Positions 1 through 7,501 of a DNA stretch of 48,040 bases are shown here, in pieces. This DNA is from Cellulomonas sp. (GTDB lineage Bacteria; Actinomycetota; Actinomycetes; Actinomycetales; Cellulomonadaceae). A program made the translations under genes and the position numbers. Every line of letters begins with the position of its first letter. The first letter of the stretch is position 1. A model generated the notes under the pieces. That model was not told where the DNA came from. It searched no databases and saw nothing but the letters and a program-made list of their open reading frames with translations. Location of the stretch: positions 1 to 48,040 of the forward strand of contig JAKLPK010000015.1 of assembly GCA_022013895.1 (NCBI GenBank). The letters run 5' to 3'.

Positions 1-2
1 AC

Positions 3-428
3 AACGTCCTGGTGGTGCGCGACGGCGTGAGCATGGACCTGGAGAAGGGCAAGATCACGATCGTCGGGTCCGTACCCGCCGACATGGTCTACGTCGAGGG
101 CGGCGTGGTCGGGCGCGCGACCGAGGAGACGCTGCGTGAGCGGCGGATGCTGCGCGACGGTGGTGTGCTCACCGTCCTGGCGCTGCTCGAACCCGCGGCG
201 CACCGGCTCGCCGAGCCCCTGGAGTTCATCAGCCGCGGCGCCCTGATCGACGAGCAGGCGCTGGCCGCCGCGACCCGTGAGGTCGAGAAGGCGCTGTCCG
301 GGATGGCGGACACGCGCGAAGCAGATGCGGCCGATCTCGACGAGACGGTCCGCCGTGCCGTGCTGCGTGGCCTGCGCCGACGCACCGCACGTGAACCTGT
401 TGTTGTTGCGCTGGTCATGGACGCTTAA
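3..428 (+). CDS. rnj: Ribonuclease J, C-terminal part (5' truncated by window)
   Basis: This is the last ~141 codons of an RNase J-type metallo-beta-lactamase/beta-CASP ribonuclease; the catalytic domains lie upstream of the window. The visible part has the family's end: VPADMVYVEGGVVG, then a charged LRERRML stretch, a beta-rich segment with FISRGAL, a long helix and a terminal R-R-T-x-R-E-P-V-V-V strand. RNase J acts on mRNA and rRNA as endo- and 5'-3' exonuclease. The reading frame is open to the first base and stops at TAA 426-428. Identification is from remembered family sequence. A housekeeping gene here marks the left edge of the accessory region. Confidence 0.8.
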   Translation, partial: NVLVVRDGVSMDLEKGKITIVGSVPADMVYVEGGVVGRATEETLRERRMLRDGGVLTVLALLEPAAHRLAEPLEFISRGALIDEQALAAATREVEKALSGMADTREADAADLDETVRRAVLRGLRRRTAREPVVVALVMDA

Positions 429-511
429 GCCGGCTGGGGTACCGTCCGCGACTCGTGGGACGTTCCCCCGAATGGTTGAAGATCGGCCACCCTGCTGCCG
501 ATGGTCTCGGC

Positions 512-2899
512 ATGGCCACCTCTGGAACGGTGTGGGAGTCGCGACCACCGGTCTGGCCCGGTCCCGACCCGGTCGTGCCCGACGGAGGCGACCGGGTCGT
601 CGCCCCGCCCGCGGGACGTCGGCGGCGGCAGTGGGGGGCCGAACGTCCCCGGCCGCCGTTGCCGCCCATCGAGGCGCCCGCAAGCGTGTCGGCGACCTGG
701 CTCGGAGGTCTGGCGATCGTCGCGACGGTGGTCGCCTACCTCGCGTACCTGGCCTTCACGGTGGTCGCCCAGCTCATCGACCAGGGTCTGCAGAACAGCC
801 GGTACGTCGGCGAGACCCTGCTCTACGTCGTCCTCATGGGCTTCCTGATCTTCTCCTCGTTCCTGTACCTGCTGGCGCGTCAGGGTGCCCTGTTCCGGTC
901 GAGGACGCATGTGCGCGTCCCGCGTGCGGAGATCGACGCCTTCATGGCGGACACCCGGCCGTCGCTGACCGTGCTGGTCCCCTCGTACTGCGAGAACCCC
1001 GAGGTGGTCCGCTCCACCCTGCTGTCGGCGGCGCTGCAGGAGTACCCCGGGATGCGCCTCGTGCTGCTGCTGGACGACCCGCCCACGCCGTCCGACCCGG
1101 CGGCCGCGGCCGGTCTGGCGGGGTGCCGTGCGCTGCCCGAGGACCTGGAGACGCTGCTGGCGGTGCCGTACGAGCGGTTCAGCACCGCACAGCGCACGTA
1201 CGAGGCCGCCGCACGCGACGGCGGCGCGAGCACACCGGACCAGGTGCGGACCCTCGCGCTGCACTTCGTCTGGGCCGGTGAGTGGTTGCGCGACCAGCAG
1301 GCCGCCGCCCCTCGGACGTCCAACGCCGACGACTTCCTGGCCGATGAGGTCCTGGGCGGTCTGGCCGCCGACTTCGAGATCACGGCCGGTGCCCTGTTCG
1401 GTGCCCTCGACCAGGGTGCCGCCGTCCCTGCCGAGCGGCTGTCCCAGCTGTGCCGGCGGCTGGTCTGGACGTTCGAGGCGCAGATCTCGTCCTTCGAGCG
1501 CAAGGCCTACCTCAACCTGCCGCACGACGCGAACAAGGCCATGAACCTCAACGCCTACATCGCACTCATGGGGCACAGCGTGCGGTCCGTGGACACCGAG
1601 ATCGGTCGGGTCCTGCGGGACAGCGACGCACCGGACGCACTGGCGATCCCCGACAGCGACTACCTGCTCACGTTGGATGCGGACAGCGTGCTGCTGCGCG
1701 AGTACTGCCTGCGCCTCGTGCACCACCTGGAGCAGCCCGGGAACGCCCGGGTCGCGGTCGCCCAGACGCCGTACTCCGCGTTCCGTGGTGCGAGCACGCG
1801 GCTCGAACGGATCGCGGCCGCCACGACGGACATCCAGCACATCGTCCACCAGGGGCTCACCTACTACGACGCGACCTTCTGGGTCGGTGCGAACGCCGTG
1901 ATCCGCAAGGTCGCGCTCGACGACATCGTCGAGACCTCCTACGTGGGTGGCCAGGAGGTCCGCCGGTACGTGCAGGACCGCACCGTGATCGAGGACACCG
2001 AGTCGAGCATCGACCTCATCGCGCACGGCTGGTCGCTCTACAACTACCCGGAGCGGCTGAGCTACAGCGCGACACCGCCCGACTACGGCTCGCTCGTCGT
2101 CCAGCGCGCCCGGTGGGCCAACGGTGGCCTGATCATCGCGCCGAAGTTCTGGCACTACGCGCGGCGCGAGCGCAAGGCCGGGCACCGGGTCCGGCTCGCC
2201 TCACGGGCGCTGCGCCTCAACTACATGGCGTCGATCGCGTGGGCCAGCTTCGGGCTGCTGTTCCTGCTCGCCTTCCCGTTCGACGACAAGCTGCTCAGCC
2301 CGATCATCGTGGCGGCGGCGGTCCCGTACTTCCTGGCCATGGCGTACGACTTCCACCGGTTGGGGTACAAGCGCTCCGACGTCTTCCGCGTGTACGCGTT
2401 CAACCTGGTGCTGCTGCCCGTCAACCTGGCCGGGACGCTGAAGTCGATGCAGCAGGCGGCGTCGAAGTCGAAGATCGCGTTCGCCCGGACCCCGAAGATC
2501 GCCGACCGCACGGCGGCCCCGGCGCTGCACATCCTGGCGGCCTACGCGATCACCGCGTTCTCGTTCTACACGCTCGCGAACGACATCCAGGCCGGCAACT
2601 GGAGCCATGCGGTGTTCGCGTCGTTCAACGGTGTGCTCACGCTGTACGCGATCGTCGCGTTCATGGGCTTCCGCAACTCGATCGTGGACATCTGGCTGGG
2701 GATGCTCCACTGGGTCCGGGTCCCGGCGAAGGACCCGATGCGGACGGACGCCCCGGCGGCCGGGCCGGACTGGCGGTCGGTGCTCTACTTCGGGCCCGAC
2801 CAGCCCACGGGTCCGGTCGGCGATCGCCCGCAGGTCGCGGTCTCGGGCACGCCCCCGGTCCGTCGTGGCGACACCCGCTCACGTCAGCGGAACGGCTGA
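512..2899 (+). CDS. Membrane glycosyltransferase family 2, cellulose-synthase-like
   Basis: Predicted 795-aa integral membrane GT2. After a Pro/Arg-rich cytoplasmic N-terminus come two membrane helices (about residues 63-86 and 102-122), a large catalytic domain, and several C-terminal helices (from about 570). Processive-GT motifs are visible: LTVLVPSYCEN at the domain start, a D-A-D triad at 389-391, EDTE at 494-497 as the acceptor-site acid region, and QRARW at 531-535 (the Q-x-x-R-W motif). It should polymerise a nucleotide-sugar into a beta-glycan at the membrane; the sugar is unknown. I prefer ATG 512; an in-frame GTG at 455 would add 19 residues, and neither has a strong ribosome binding site. 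The chitinase gene follows after 5 bases, so they are probably co-transcribed. Confidence 0.8.
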   Translation: MATSGTVWESRPPVWPGPDPVVPDGGDRVVAPPAGRRRRQWGAERPRPPLPPIEAPASVSATWLGGLAIVATVVAYLAYLAFTVVAQLIDQGLQNSRYVGETLLYVVLMGFLIFSSFLYLLARQGALFRSRTHVRVPRAEIDAFMADTRPSLTVLVPSYCENPEVVRSTLLSAALQEYPGMRLVLLLDDPPTPSDPAAAAGLAGCRALPEDLETLLAVPYERFSTAQRTYEAAARDGGASTPDQVRTLALHFVWAGEWLRDQQAAAPRTSNADDFLADEVLGGLAADFEITAGALFGALDQGAAVPAERLSQLCRRLVWTFEAQISSFERKAYLNLPHDANKAMNLNAYIALMGHSVRSVDTEIGRVLRDSDAPDALAIPDSDYLLTLDADSVLLREYCLRLVHHLEQPGNARVAVAQTPYSAFRGASTRLERIAAATTDIQHIVHQGLTYYDATFWVGANAVIRKVALDDIVETSYVGGQEVRRYVQDRTVIEDTESSIDLIAHGWSLYNYPERLSYSATPPDYGSLVVQRARWANGGLIIAPKFWHYARRERKAGHRVRLASRALRLNYMASIAWASFGLLFLLAFPFDDKLLSPIIVAAAVPYFLAMAYDFHRLGYKRSDVFRVYAFNLVLLPVNLAGTLKSMQQAASKSKIAFARTPKIADRTAAPALHILAAYAITAFSFYTLANDIQAGNWSHAVFASFNGVLTLYAIVAFMGFRNSIVDIWLGMLHWVRVPAKDPMRTDAPAAGPDWRSVLYFGPDQPTGPVGDRPQVAVSGTPPVRRGDTRSRQRNG

Positions 2900-2904
2900 T
2901 CGCC

Positions 2905-4473
2905 GTGGAGCTCGCACCGTCCGCCGCGTCCCGTCCGCGCACCCGGGTGTCACCGCTGCGTCTGGCCGTGGTCCTGGTGTCCGTCGCGGCTGTGGTCGCC
3001 GTCGGGTACCGGGCCGTCCACGGGGTCGTGGTCGCGGCCGCGACCCCCGGGCCGTCCACCTTCAGCGCCTACGTCGATGTCACGGCGTGGCCCACCTACG
3101 CCTTCGAGACACCGGCCGGGCCCGCGCAGTCCGATGTGACCCTGGCCTTCGTGGTGGCAGATCCGGACGCCGCCTGCACCCCGAGCTGGGGCGGCTACTA
3201 CACGCTCGACGGCGCCGCGTCCGAGCTCGACCTCGACCGGCGGATCGCCCAGCTGCGGAGCACCGGGGGGCAGGTGCGGGTGTCGTTCGGCGGGCAGGCG
3301 AACGACGAGCTCGCGAGCGTGTGCACCGATGAGCTCTCCCTGCGTGCTGCCTATGCCGCGGTTGTCGAGCGCTACGACCTGACGACCATCGACCTCGACC
3401 TGGAGGGCGCCGCGCTGGAGGACGTCGACGGGGTCGCCCGGCGGGCGCAGGCCGTCGCCGCGGTCCAGCGCGATGTCGTCGACGCGGATGGCGCGCTCGA
3501 CGTGTGGCTCACGCTGCCCGTGGACGGAACCGGGTTGACCGCCGTCGGGCAGCAGGCAGTGGCGGCCATGCTGGCGGCCGGCGTCGACGTGACCGGCGTG
3601 AACGGGATGACGATGGACTTCGGGGTCGTCACGACCGTCGCGGATCCGCTCTACCCGGTGGTGGAGAAGGCGACGGTGGCGTTGCACACCCAGGTCGTCA
3701 GCCTCTTCGCCGACGCCGGGCAGCGGCTCGACGACGTCGAGTCGTGGAGCAAGATCGGGATCACCTCGATGATCGGGCAGAGCGACATCGCGACCGAGCA
3801 GTTCACCATCGCCGACGCCGTCCAGGTCAACCAGTTCGCACGCGACCACGGTGTGGGGCTGGTGTCGATGTGGTCGCTCAACCGGGACTCGACCTGCTCG
3901 TCGCCGCTGCCCTCGGTGACCACGGTGGTGCAGAGCACGTGCAGCGGGATCGACCAGGGTGGCAGCTCCTTCGCCGAGGTGCTGTCCGCCGACCTGCCCG
4001 CCGCCCTGCCGAGGGCGACCTCGACGCCGACCTCGACCGGTTCGACATCGCCGTCCGCGAGCCCGTCCACCGTGGCCCCCACCGCCGCCGTCGACGATCC
4101 CGCCACGAGCCCGTACCCGATCTGGGACCCGCTCGGGACCTATCCGTCGGGGACGAAGATCGTCTGGCACCGGCAGGTCTACCAGGCGCGGTACTGGACC
4201 AGCGGCGTCGCCCCCGACACCGCAGTGACGAACGCCTCGGACTCGCCGTGGACCCTGCTCGGTCCCGTGCTGCCCGGCGACACACCCTCCCCGCTGCCGA
4301 CGCTGCCGGCCGACAGCTACCCGCAGTGGGACGCCACCCAGGCCTATGTGGCCGGCACGCGCGTGCAGCTCGGGCTCGTGCCGTACGAGGCCAAGTGGTG
4401 GACGCAGGGGCAGGAGCCCGGGACCTCGGTCGCCGGCGGTTCGCCGTGGGTGCTGGTGATCCCGTCGGACTGA
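2905..4473 (+). CDS. Secreted GH18 chitinase-like glycosidase with two C-terminal carbohydrate-binding repeats
   Basis: 522 aa from GTG 2905. A basic N-terminus and one hydrophobic segment (about 20-45) indicate export or a membrane anchor. The GH18 barrel shows SFGG (127-130) and the catalytic strand TIDLDLEG with D163, D165 and the acid E167. The first Asp of the usual DxxDxDxE is Thr160. A Ser/Thr/Pro linker (about 370-400) leads to two aromatic-rich modules beginning YPIWDP (403) and YPQWDA (472), typical of chitin-binding type 3 (CBM5/12). Expected role: hydrolysis of chitin or a related beta-glycan outside the cell. It lies 5 bases after the GT2 synthase gene. It could also act on the polymer made by that synthase. 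Confidence 0.8.
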   Translation: MELAPSAASRPRTRVSPLRLAVVLVSVAAVVAVGYRAVHGVVVAAATPGPSTFSAYVDVTAWPTYAFETPAGPAQSDVTLAFVVADPDAACTPSWGGYYTLDGAASELDLDRRIAQLRSTGGQVRVSFGGQANDELASVCTDELSLRAAYAAVVERYDLTTIDLDLEGAALEDVDGVARRAQAVAAVQRDVVDADGALDVWLTLPVDGTGLTAVGQQAVAAMLAAGVDVTGVNGMTMDFGVVTTVADPLYPVVEKATVALHTQVVSLFADAGQRLDDVESWSKIGITSMIGQSDIATEQFTIADAVQVNQFARDHGVGLVSMWSLNRDSTCSSPLPSVTTVVQSTCSGIDQGGSSFAEVLSADLPAALPRATSTPTSTGSTSPSASPSTVAPTAAVDDPATSPYPIWDPLGTYPSGTKIVWHRQVYQARYWTSGVAPDTAVTNASDSPWTLLGPVLPGDTPSPLPTLPADSYPQWDATQAYVAGTRVQLGLVPYEAKWWTQGQEPGTSVAGGSPWVLVIPSD

Positions 4474-4629
4474 CGGGGGAGAGGCGTCGCGGACGGCCAC
4501 CGAGCTGGACCGCGTGATCGCCCCGGTCACCACACCCGCGTTGTCGCCGGGCCGCCGTCCCGGTGCGCCAGGCGCTGGCCGCCGACCGTTCATCTGACCG
4601 ATCCGACCCGAGACGTGTGCCCGGGATCT

Positions 4630-4673
4630 ATGCAGCATCGGGATTGGCTCACCCATTCCCGGGGTGGGTTACT
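4630..4673 (+). promoter_or_regulatory. LysR-type box and -10 upstream of the first beta-diketone hydrolase gene
   Basis: ATGC-N7-GGAT at 4630-4644 gives the T-N11-A pattern of LysR operators. The hexamer GTTACT lies at 4668-4673, 38 bases after the box start, as in four other island promoters. This is the weakest of the five: one arm is GGAT, and the hexamer lacks the TA start. It is 114 bases before ATG 4758. Confidence 0.45.
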
Positions 4674-4757
4674 GCCAGCAGGCGAACAGCCGTGGCGAGC
4701 GAAGTGGCTCGCGGATGCTGCTTGGAGCGCCGGTCAACCGAGGGAGAGTCGAGCACG

Positions 4758-5750
4758 ATGATCAGAGGCAACTACGAGTCCGACCACGACAAGCGCAAGG
4801 AGCTCCCGCACAAGGAGCTCGGAACCATCGCGCCCATGCCGTTCGAGGAGTACTCGGAACGGCTCAAGGACTTCCTCATCATGAAGCGGACCAACGGCAT
4901 CCTCGAGGCCCGCATGCACACCAACGGCGACAGCCTGCAGTGGAACGCCCAGGCGCACCAAGGCTTGCACTACTTCTTCGACTGGGCCGGCCGTGACCCC
5001 GACAACGAGGTCATCATCCTGGGCGGCTCGGGCAAGGACCTGTTCAAGGGGATCGGCCGCATGCAGGAGGACGGCACCTGGGGCTACGCGCACGAGTTCG
5101 ACTCGGCGCCCGAGCACTCGTGGCGGCTGTACGACTACCAGTACTACGACGGCACGAACGACATCGAGGGCCAGGTCTTCGACGTCGAGGTGCCGACCAT
5201 CGGCGTGTGGAACGGTGCCGCGTTCCACACCGACCTGGTGCTCTTCTCGGACATCACGCTGTGCACCGAGGACGCCTGGACCACGGAGATGCACTTCCGG
5301 GTCAACATGGTTCCCGGCGACGGCATCCAGATCGCCTGGCGCGAGCTCATGGGACGCAAGCGCTACGCGTACGCCGAGCTGACCGGCGAGATCATCACCG
5401 CCCGCAAGGCGCTCGAGCTGGGCATGGTCAACGAGATCTGTGACGACACCGAGGCCGCCTACGCGCGTGCCCACGAGATCGCCGAGCTGATCATGAGCGC
5501 CGGTACCCGGCAGACCCGTCGGCTCACCGTCCAGCAGCTGCGCAAGCCCTGGAAGGAGGAGATCGCCAACGAGCTCCGCAACGCCTTCGCCACGGAGATG
5601 TGGAACACCGCGACCGAGCACTCGCCCCACACCGTCAACTTCTGGGAGTGGGCGCACGAGGAGGCCGAGCTGGTCAAGGCGGCCGAGAAGGCGGGCAAGG
5701 TCGTCCGGCCGCGGCTCGACGGCGGTCGGGCAGAGGACGAGATCAAGTAG
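4758..5750 (+). CDS. Crotonase-superfamily beta-diketone hydrolase, 6-oxocamphor hydrolase-like (copy 1)
   Basis: 330 aa from ATG 4758, with AGGGAGAG upstream. Beyond the crotonase fold it keeps the residue set described for Rhodococcus 6-oxocamphor hydrolase (from memory: Trp40, His45, His122, His145, Asp154, Glu244): W62-x4-H67, H157 in NGAAFHTDL, H179-x8-D188 in the MHF...VPGDG segment, and E280. Such enzymes open cyclic 1,3-diketones by retro-Claisen hydrolysis without CoA. Compared with that enzyme it has about 25 extra N-terminal residues, an insertion near 100-130 and a ~45-residue charged tail. It is a single-gene unit between a LysR-box promoter and a strong terminator. The paralogue at 16699 keeps the same residues. 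Function by motif: likely; substrate: unknown. Confidence 0.78.
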   Translation: MIRGNYESDHDKRKELPHKELGTIAPMPFEEYSERLKDFLIMKRTNGILEARMHTNGDSLQWNAQAHQGLHYFFDWAGRDPDNEVIILGGSGKDLFKGIGRMQEDGTWGYAHEFDSAPEHSWRLYDYQYYDGTNDIEGQVFDVEVPTIGVWNGAAFHTDLVLFSDITLCTEDAWTTEMHFRVNMVPGDGIQIAWRELMGRKRYAYAELTGEIITARKALELGMVNEICDDTEAAYARAHEIAELIMSAGTRQTRRLTVQQLRKPWKEEIANELRNAFATEMWNTATEHSPHTVNFWEWAHEEAELVKAAEKAGKVVRPRLDGGRAEDEIK

Positions 5751-5797
5751 GTAGCACTGCTCGCGCCCTTTCGCGGGCGTGAGCCGTTCAGCATCTC

Positions 5798-5833
5798 CGA
5801 TGCCCCGGCGGGCGCTTGTCCGCCGGGGCATCG
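5798..5833 (+). terminator. Strong intrinsic terminator-like hairpin
   Basis: A perfect 14-bp stem (CGATGCCCCGGCGG at 5798-5811, pairing with 5820-5833) with an 8-base loop, followed by the T-containing GTTGTCT. It begins 48 bases after the stop of the first diketone hydrolase gene and ends 27 bases before the next LysR box. It therefore separates two transcription units. Confidence 0.8.
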
Positions 5834-5860
5834 GTTGTCTGCGAACGATTCCCAGAACTG

Positions 5861-5904
5861 ATGCGTCGTGGGCATTTCTCGACCGCTCGGCAGGCCGCCA
5901 CGCT
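5861..5904 (+). promoter_or_regulatory. LysR-type box and -10 upstream of the OFA-type MFS gene
   Basis: ATGC-N7-GCAT at 5861-5875 is a perfect 4-bp inverted repeat with T-N11-A. CACGCT at 5899-5904 sits at the same +38 offset as the other -10-like hexamers. The flanks CTG before and TTCTCGACC after the box closely match the site at 16496: 21 of 27 bases are identical from 5858. Confidence 0.6.
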
Positions 5905-5954
5905 CTGACCCGTTCGGCACCCCGGACACCGCCCGCCCCTCCCGAAGGACAGCC

Positions 5955-7160
5955 ATGCCGCAGACCATCCACCGCTGGAGGGTGCTCGCCGCCTCCGTCG
6001 TCATCGTCATGTGCACCGGCGTCGTGTACTCGTTCTCGGTCTTCGCCGGTCCGCTGCAGGAGGTGCACGGCTGGACCACGGGCGATGTCATGCTCGCCTT
6101 CGCGATCAACGGAGCGCTCGCCCCGGTGCCGATGATCCTCGGCGGTGTCGCGCTGGACCGCGGCGGGGCACGTGCGCTGATGATCGCGGGCGCCGTGCTC
6201 TTCGGCGGGGGCTTCGCGCTCACCGGAACCGCGTCCACACCCTTCCAGCTGTGCCTCTGGTACGGCGTCGTCACGGCGTTCGGGCTGGGCTTCTGCTACA
6301 CGACCGCCGTGAGCAACACCGTCAAGCTGTTCCCGGAGCGGCAGGGGCTCGCGGCGGGGCTCATCACCGCAGGCGTCGGTGCGGGGACGGTCATCGGCGC
6401 GCCGGTCGCCCGCGCGGTCATCGACGCGGCCGGGGTGTCGGCCGCGTTCGTGCGGATGGGTCTCGTGTACGGCGTCGTCGCCGTCGTCGCCGCCACGTTC
6501 GTCCGCTCCGCGCCCACGGCCGGCGAGGGGATGGCGGGTGCCGCGGGCGTCCCGTGGCACGCGATGGTGCGGTCGACCCGGTTCCCGGTGATCTTCCTGC
6601 TGCTTGCGGCCGGCCTCTTCGCACCGCTCATGGTCGTGTCCCAGCTGTCGGGGATCGGACAGAGCCCGTGGTACGGCCTCTCCGCGGCGTCGGCCGCGTT
6701 GTTCGTCGCGGGGTTCGCCGCGTGCAACGCGATCGGCGGGCCGCTCTGGGGTGCCGTCGCAGACCGGCGCGGTCCGGCCACAGCGGTCGCGCTCATGTTC
6801 CTGGTGAGCGCCGGTTCGCTCGTCGTGCTCCTGTCCGTGCACTCGTTCGCCGGTTTCGGGATCGGTGTCATCGGGATCGGCTCGTGCTTCGGCGGTGTGA
6901 TGGGAGTCTTCCCGGCGCTCACCATGACGACGTTCGGCCCGCGGTACCAGGGCACGAACTACGCGGTGATGTTCATCGCCTACTCGGTCTCGGCCTTCGC
7001 CGGACCGCGGGTGGCCGCGAGCGGTGGCGGGGCCTACACGGTGCCCTTCGTGGTGGCGATCATCGTCAGCCTCCTCGGACTGGCGTTGACGGCCCTGCTG
7101 CGGCGTCGGAACGACGTGGTCCCGGCCGCTGCGACCACCCAGGTCGCCACCAGCGGGTGA
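5955..7160 (+). CDS. MFS transporter, OFA (oxalate/formate antiporter-like) family
   Basis: 401 aa from ATG 5955, with GAAGGA at 5944-5949. About twelve hydrophobic helices. OFA-type features are the short N-terminus running directly into helix 1 (GVVYSFSVFAGPLQ), the loop NTVKLFPERQGLAAGLITAG between the first helices of the N-half, and a central charged loop (about residues 190-205). Characterised relatives exchange or import small carboxylates. In this island a cyclic or open-chain carboxylate, or export of the fermentation acid, are both reasonable (inference). It has its own LysR-box promoter and is followed by a 341-base intergenic region with no gene. Confidence 0.8.
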   Translation: MPQTIHRWRVLAASVVIVMCTGVVYSFSVFAGPLQEVHGWTTGDVMLAFAINGALAPVPMILGGVALDRGGARALMIAGAVLFGGGFALTGTASTPFQLCLWYGVVTAFGLGFCYTTAVSNTVKLFPERQGLAAGLITAGVGAGTVIGAPVARAVIDAAGVSAAFVRMGLVYGVVAVVAATFVRSAPTAGEGMAGAAGVPWHAMVRSTRFPVIFLLLAAGLFAPLMVVSQLSGIGQSPWYGLSAASAALFVAGFAACNAIGGPLWGAVADRRGPATAVALMFLVSAGSLVVLLSVHSFAGFGIGVIGIGSCFGGVMGVFPALTMTTFGPRYQGTNYAVMFIAYSVSAFAGPRVAASGGGAYTVPFVVAIIVSLLGLALTALLRRRNDVVPAAATTQVATSG

Positions 7161-7333
7161 CGGGACCCGGCCGTGCTCGTCGGTCGCCCTGGTCCTGGGG
7201 TTCCCGATCGCCGATCAGCCCGTTCGGAATGCGGATCGACGTGCGCAGTCCATGGTCGTCGAACCGGCAAGAAGCTGCGCCGTTGTGACCCCCGTGGCGC
7301 AAAGGACCAACGGCCCGAACTTGCGTCAGGCTT

Positions 7334-7377
7334 ATGCCGATCCCGAATGTCACCATCCAGCCGGACGCACCTAGTGT
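7334..7377 (+). promoter_or_regulatory. LysR-type box and -10 in the 341-base gap before the electron-transfer genes
   Basis: ATGC-N7-GAAT at 7334-7348 (T-N11-A) with TAGTGT at 7372-7377, a good actinobacterial TANNNT -10 at the shared +38 offset. The gap 7161-7501 holds no convincing gene. This is the only signal I see in it besides the ribosome binding site. The start codon at 7502 is about 120 bases downstream, giving a long leader. Confidence 0.55.
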
Positions 7378-7501
7378 CTGGGACAGCGACAACGGTGCCG
7401 ACCTTCCCCGTGAGGAACGGCAGTCGTCGGGACGTCTGGCCCGCGGGTCCGGCGTTCGACAGCTCGCACCAGTCATCGACACACGGAAGGGCGCACGAAC
7501 C

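Noticed and set aside
425-2185. A 586-codon minus-strand open frame opposite the GT2 gene
   Set aside because: The plus-strand reading gives clear GT2 motifs and membrane helices; the antisense translation is low-complexity.
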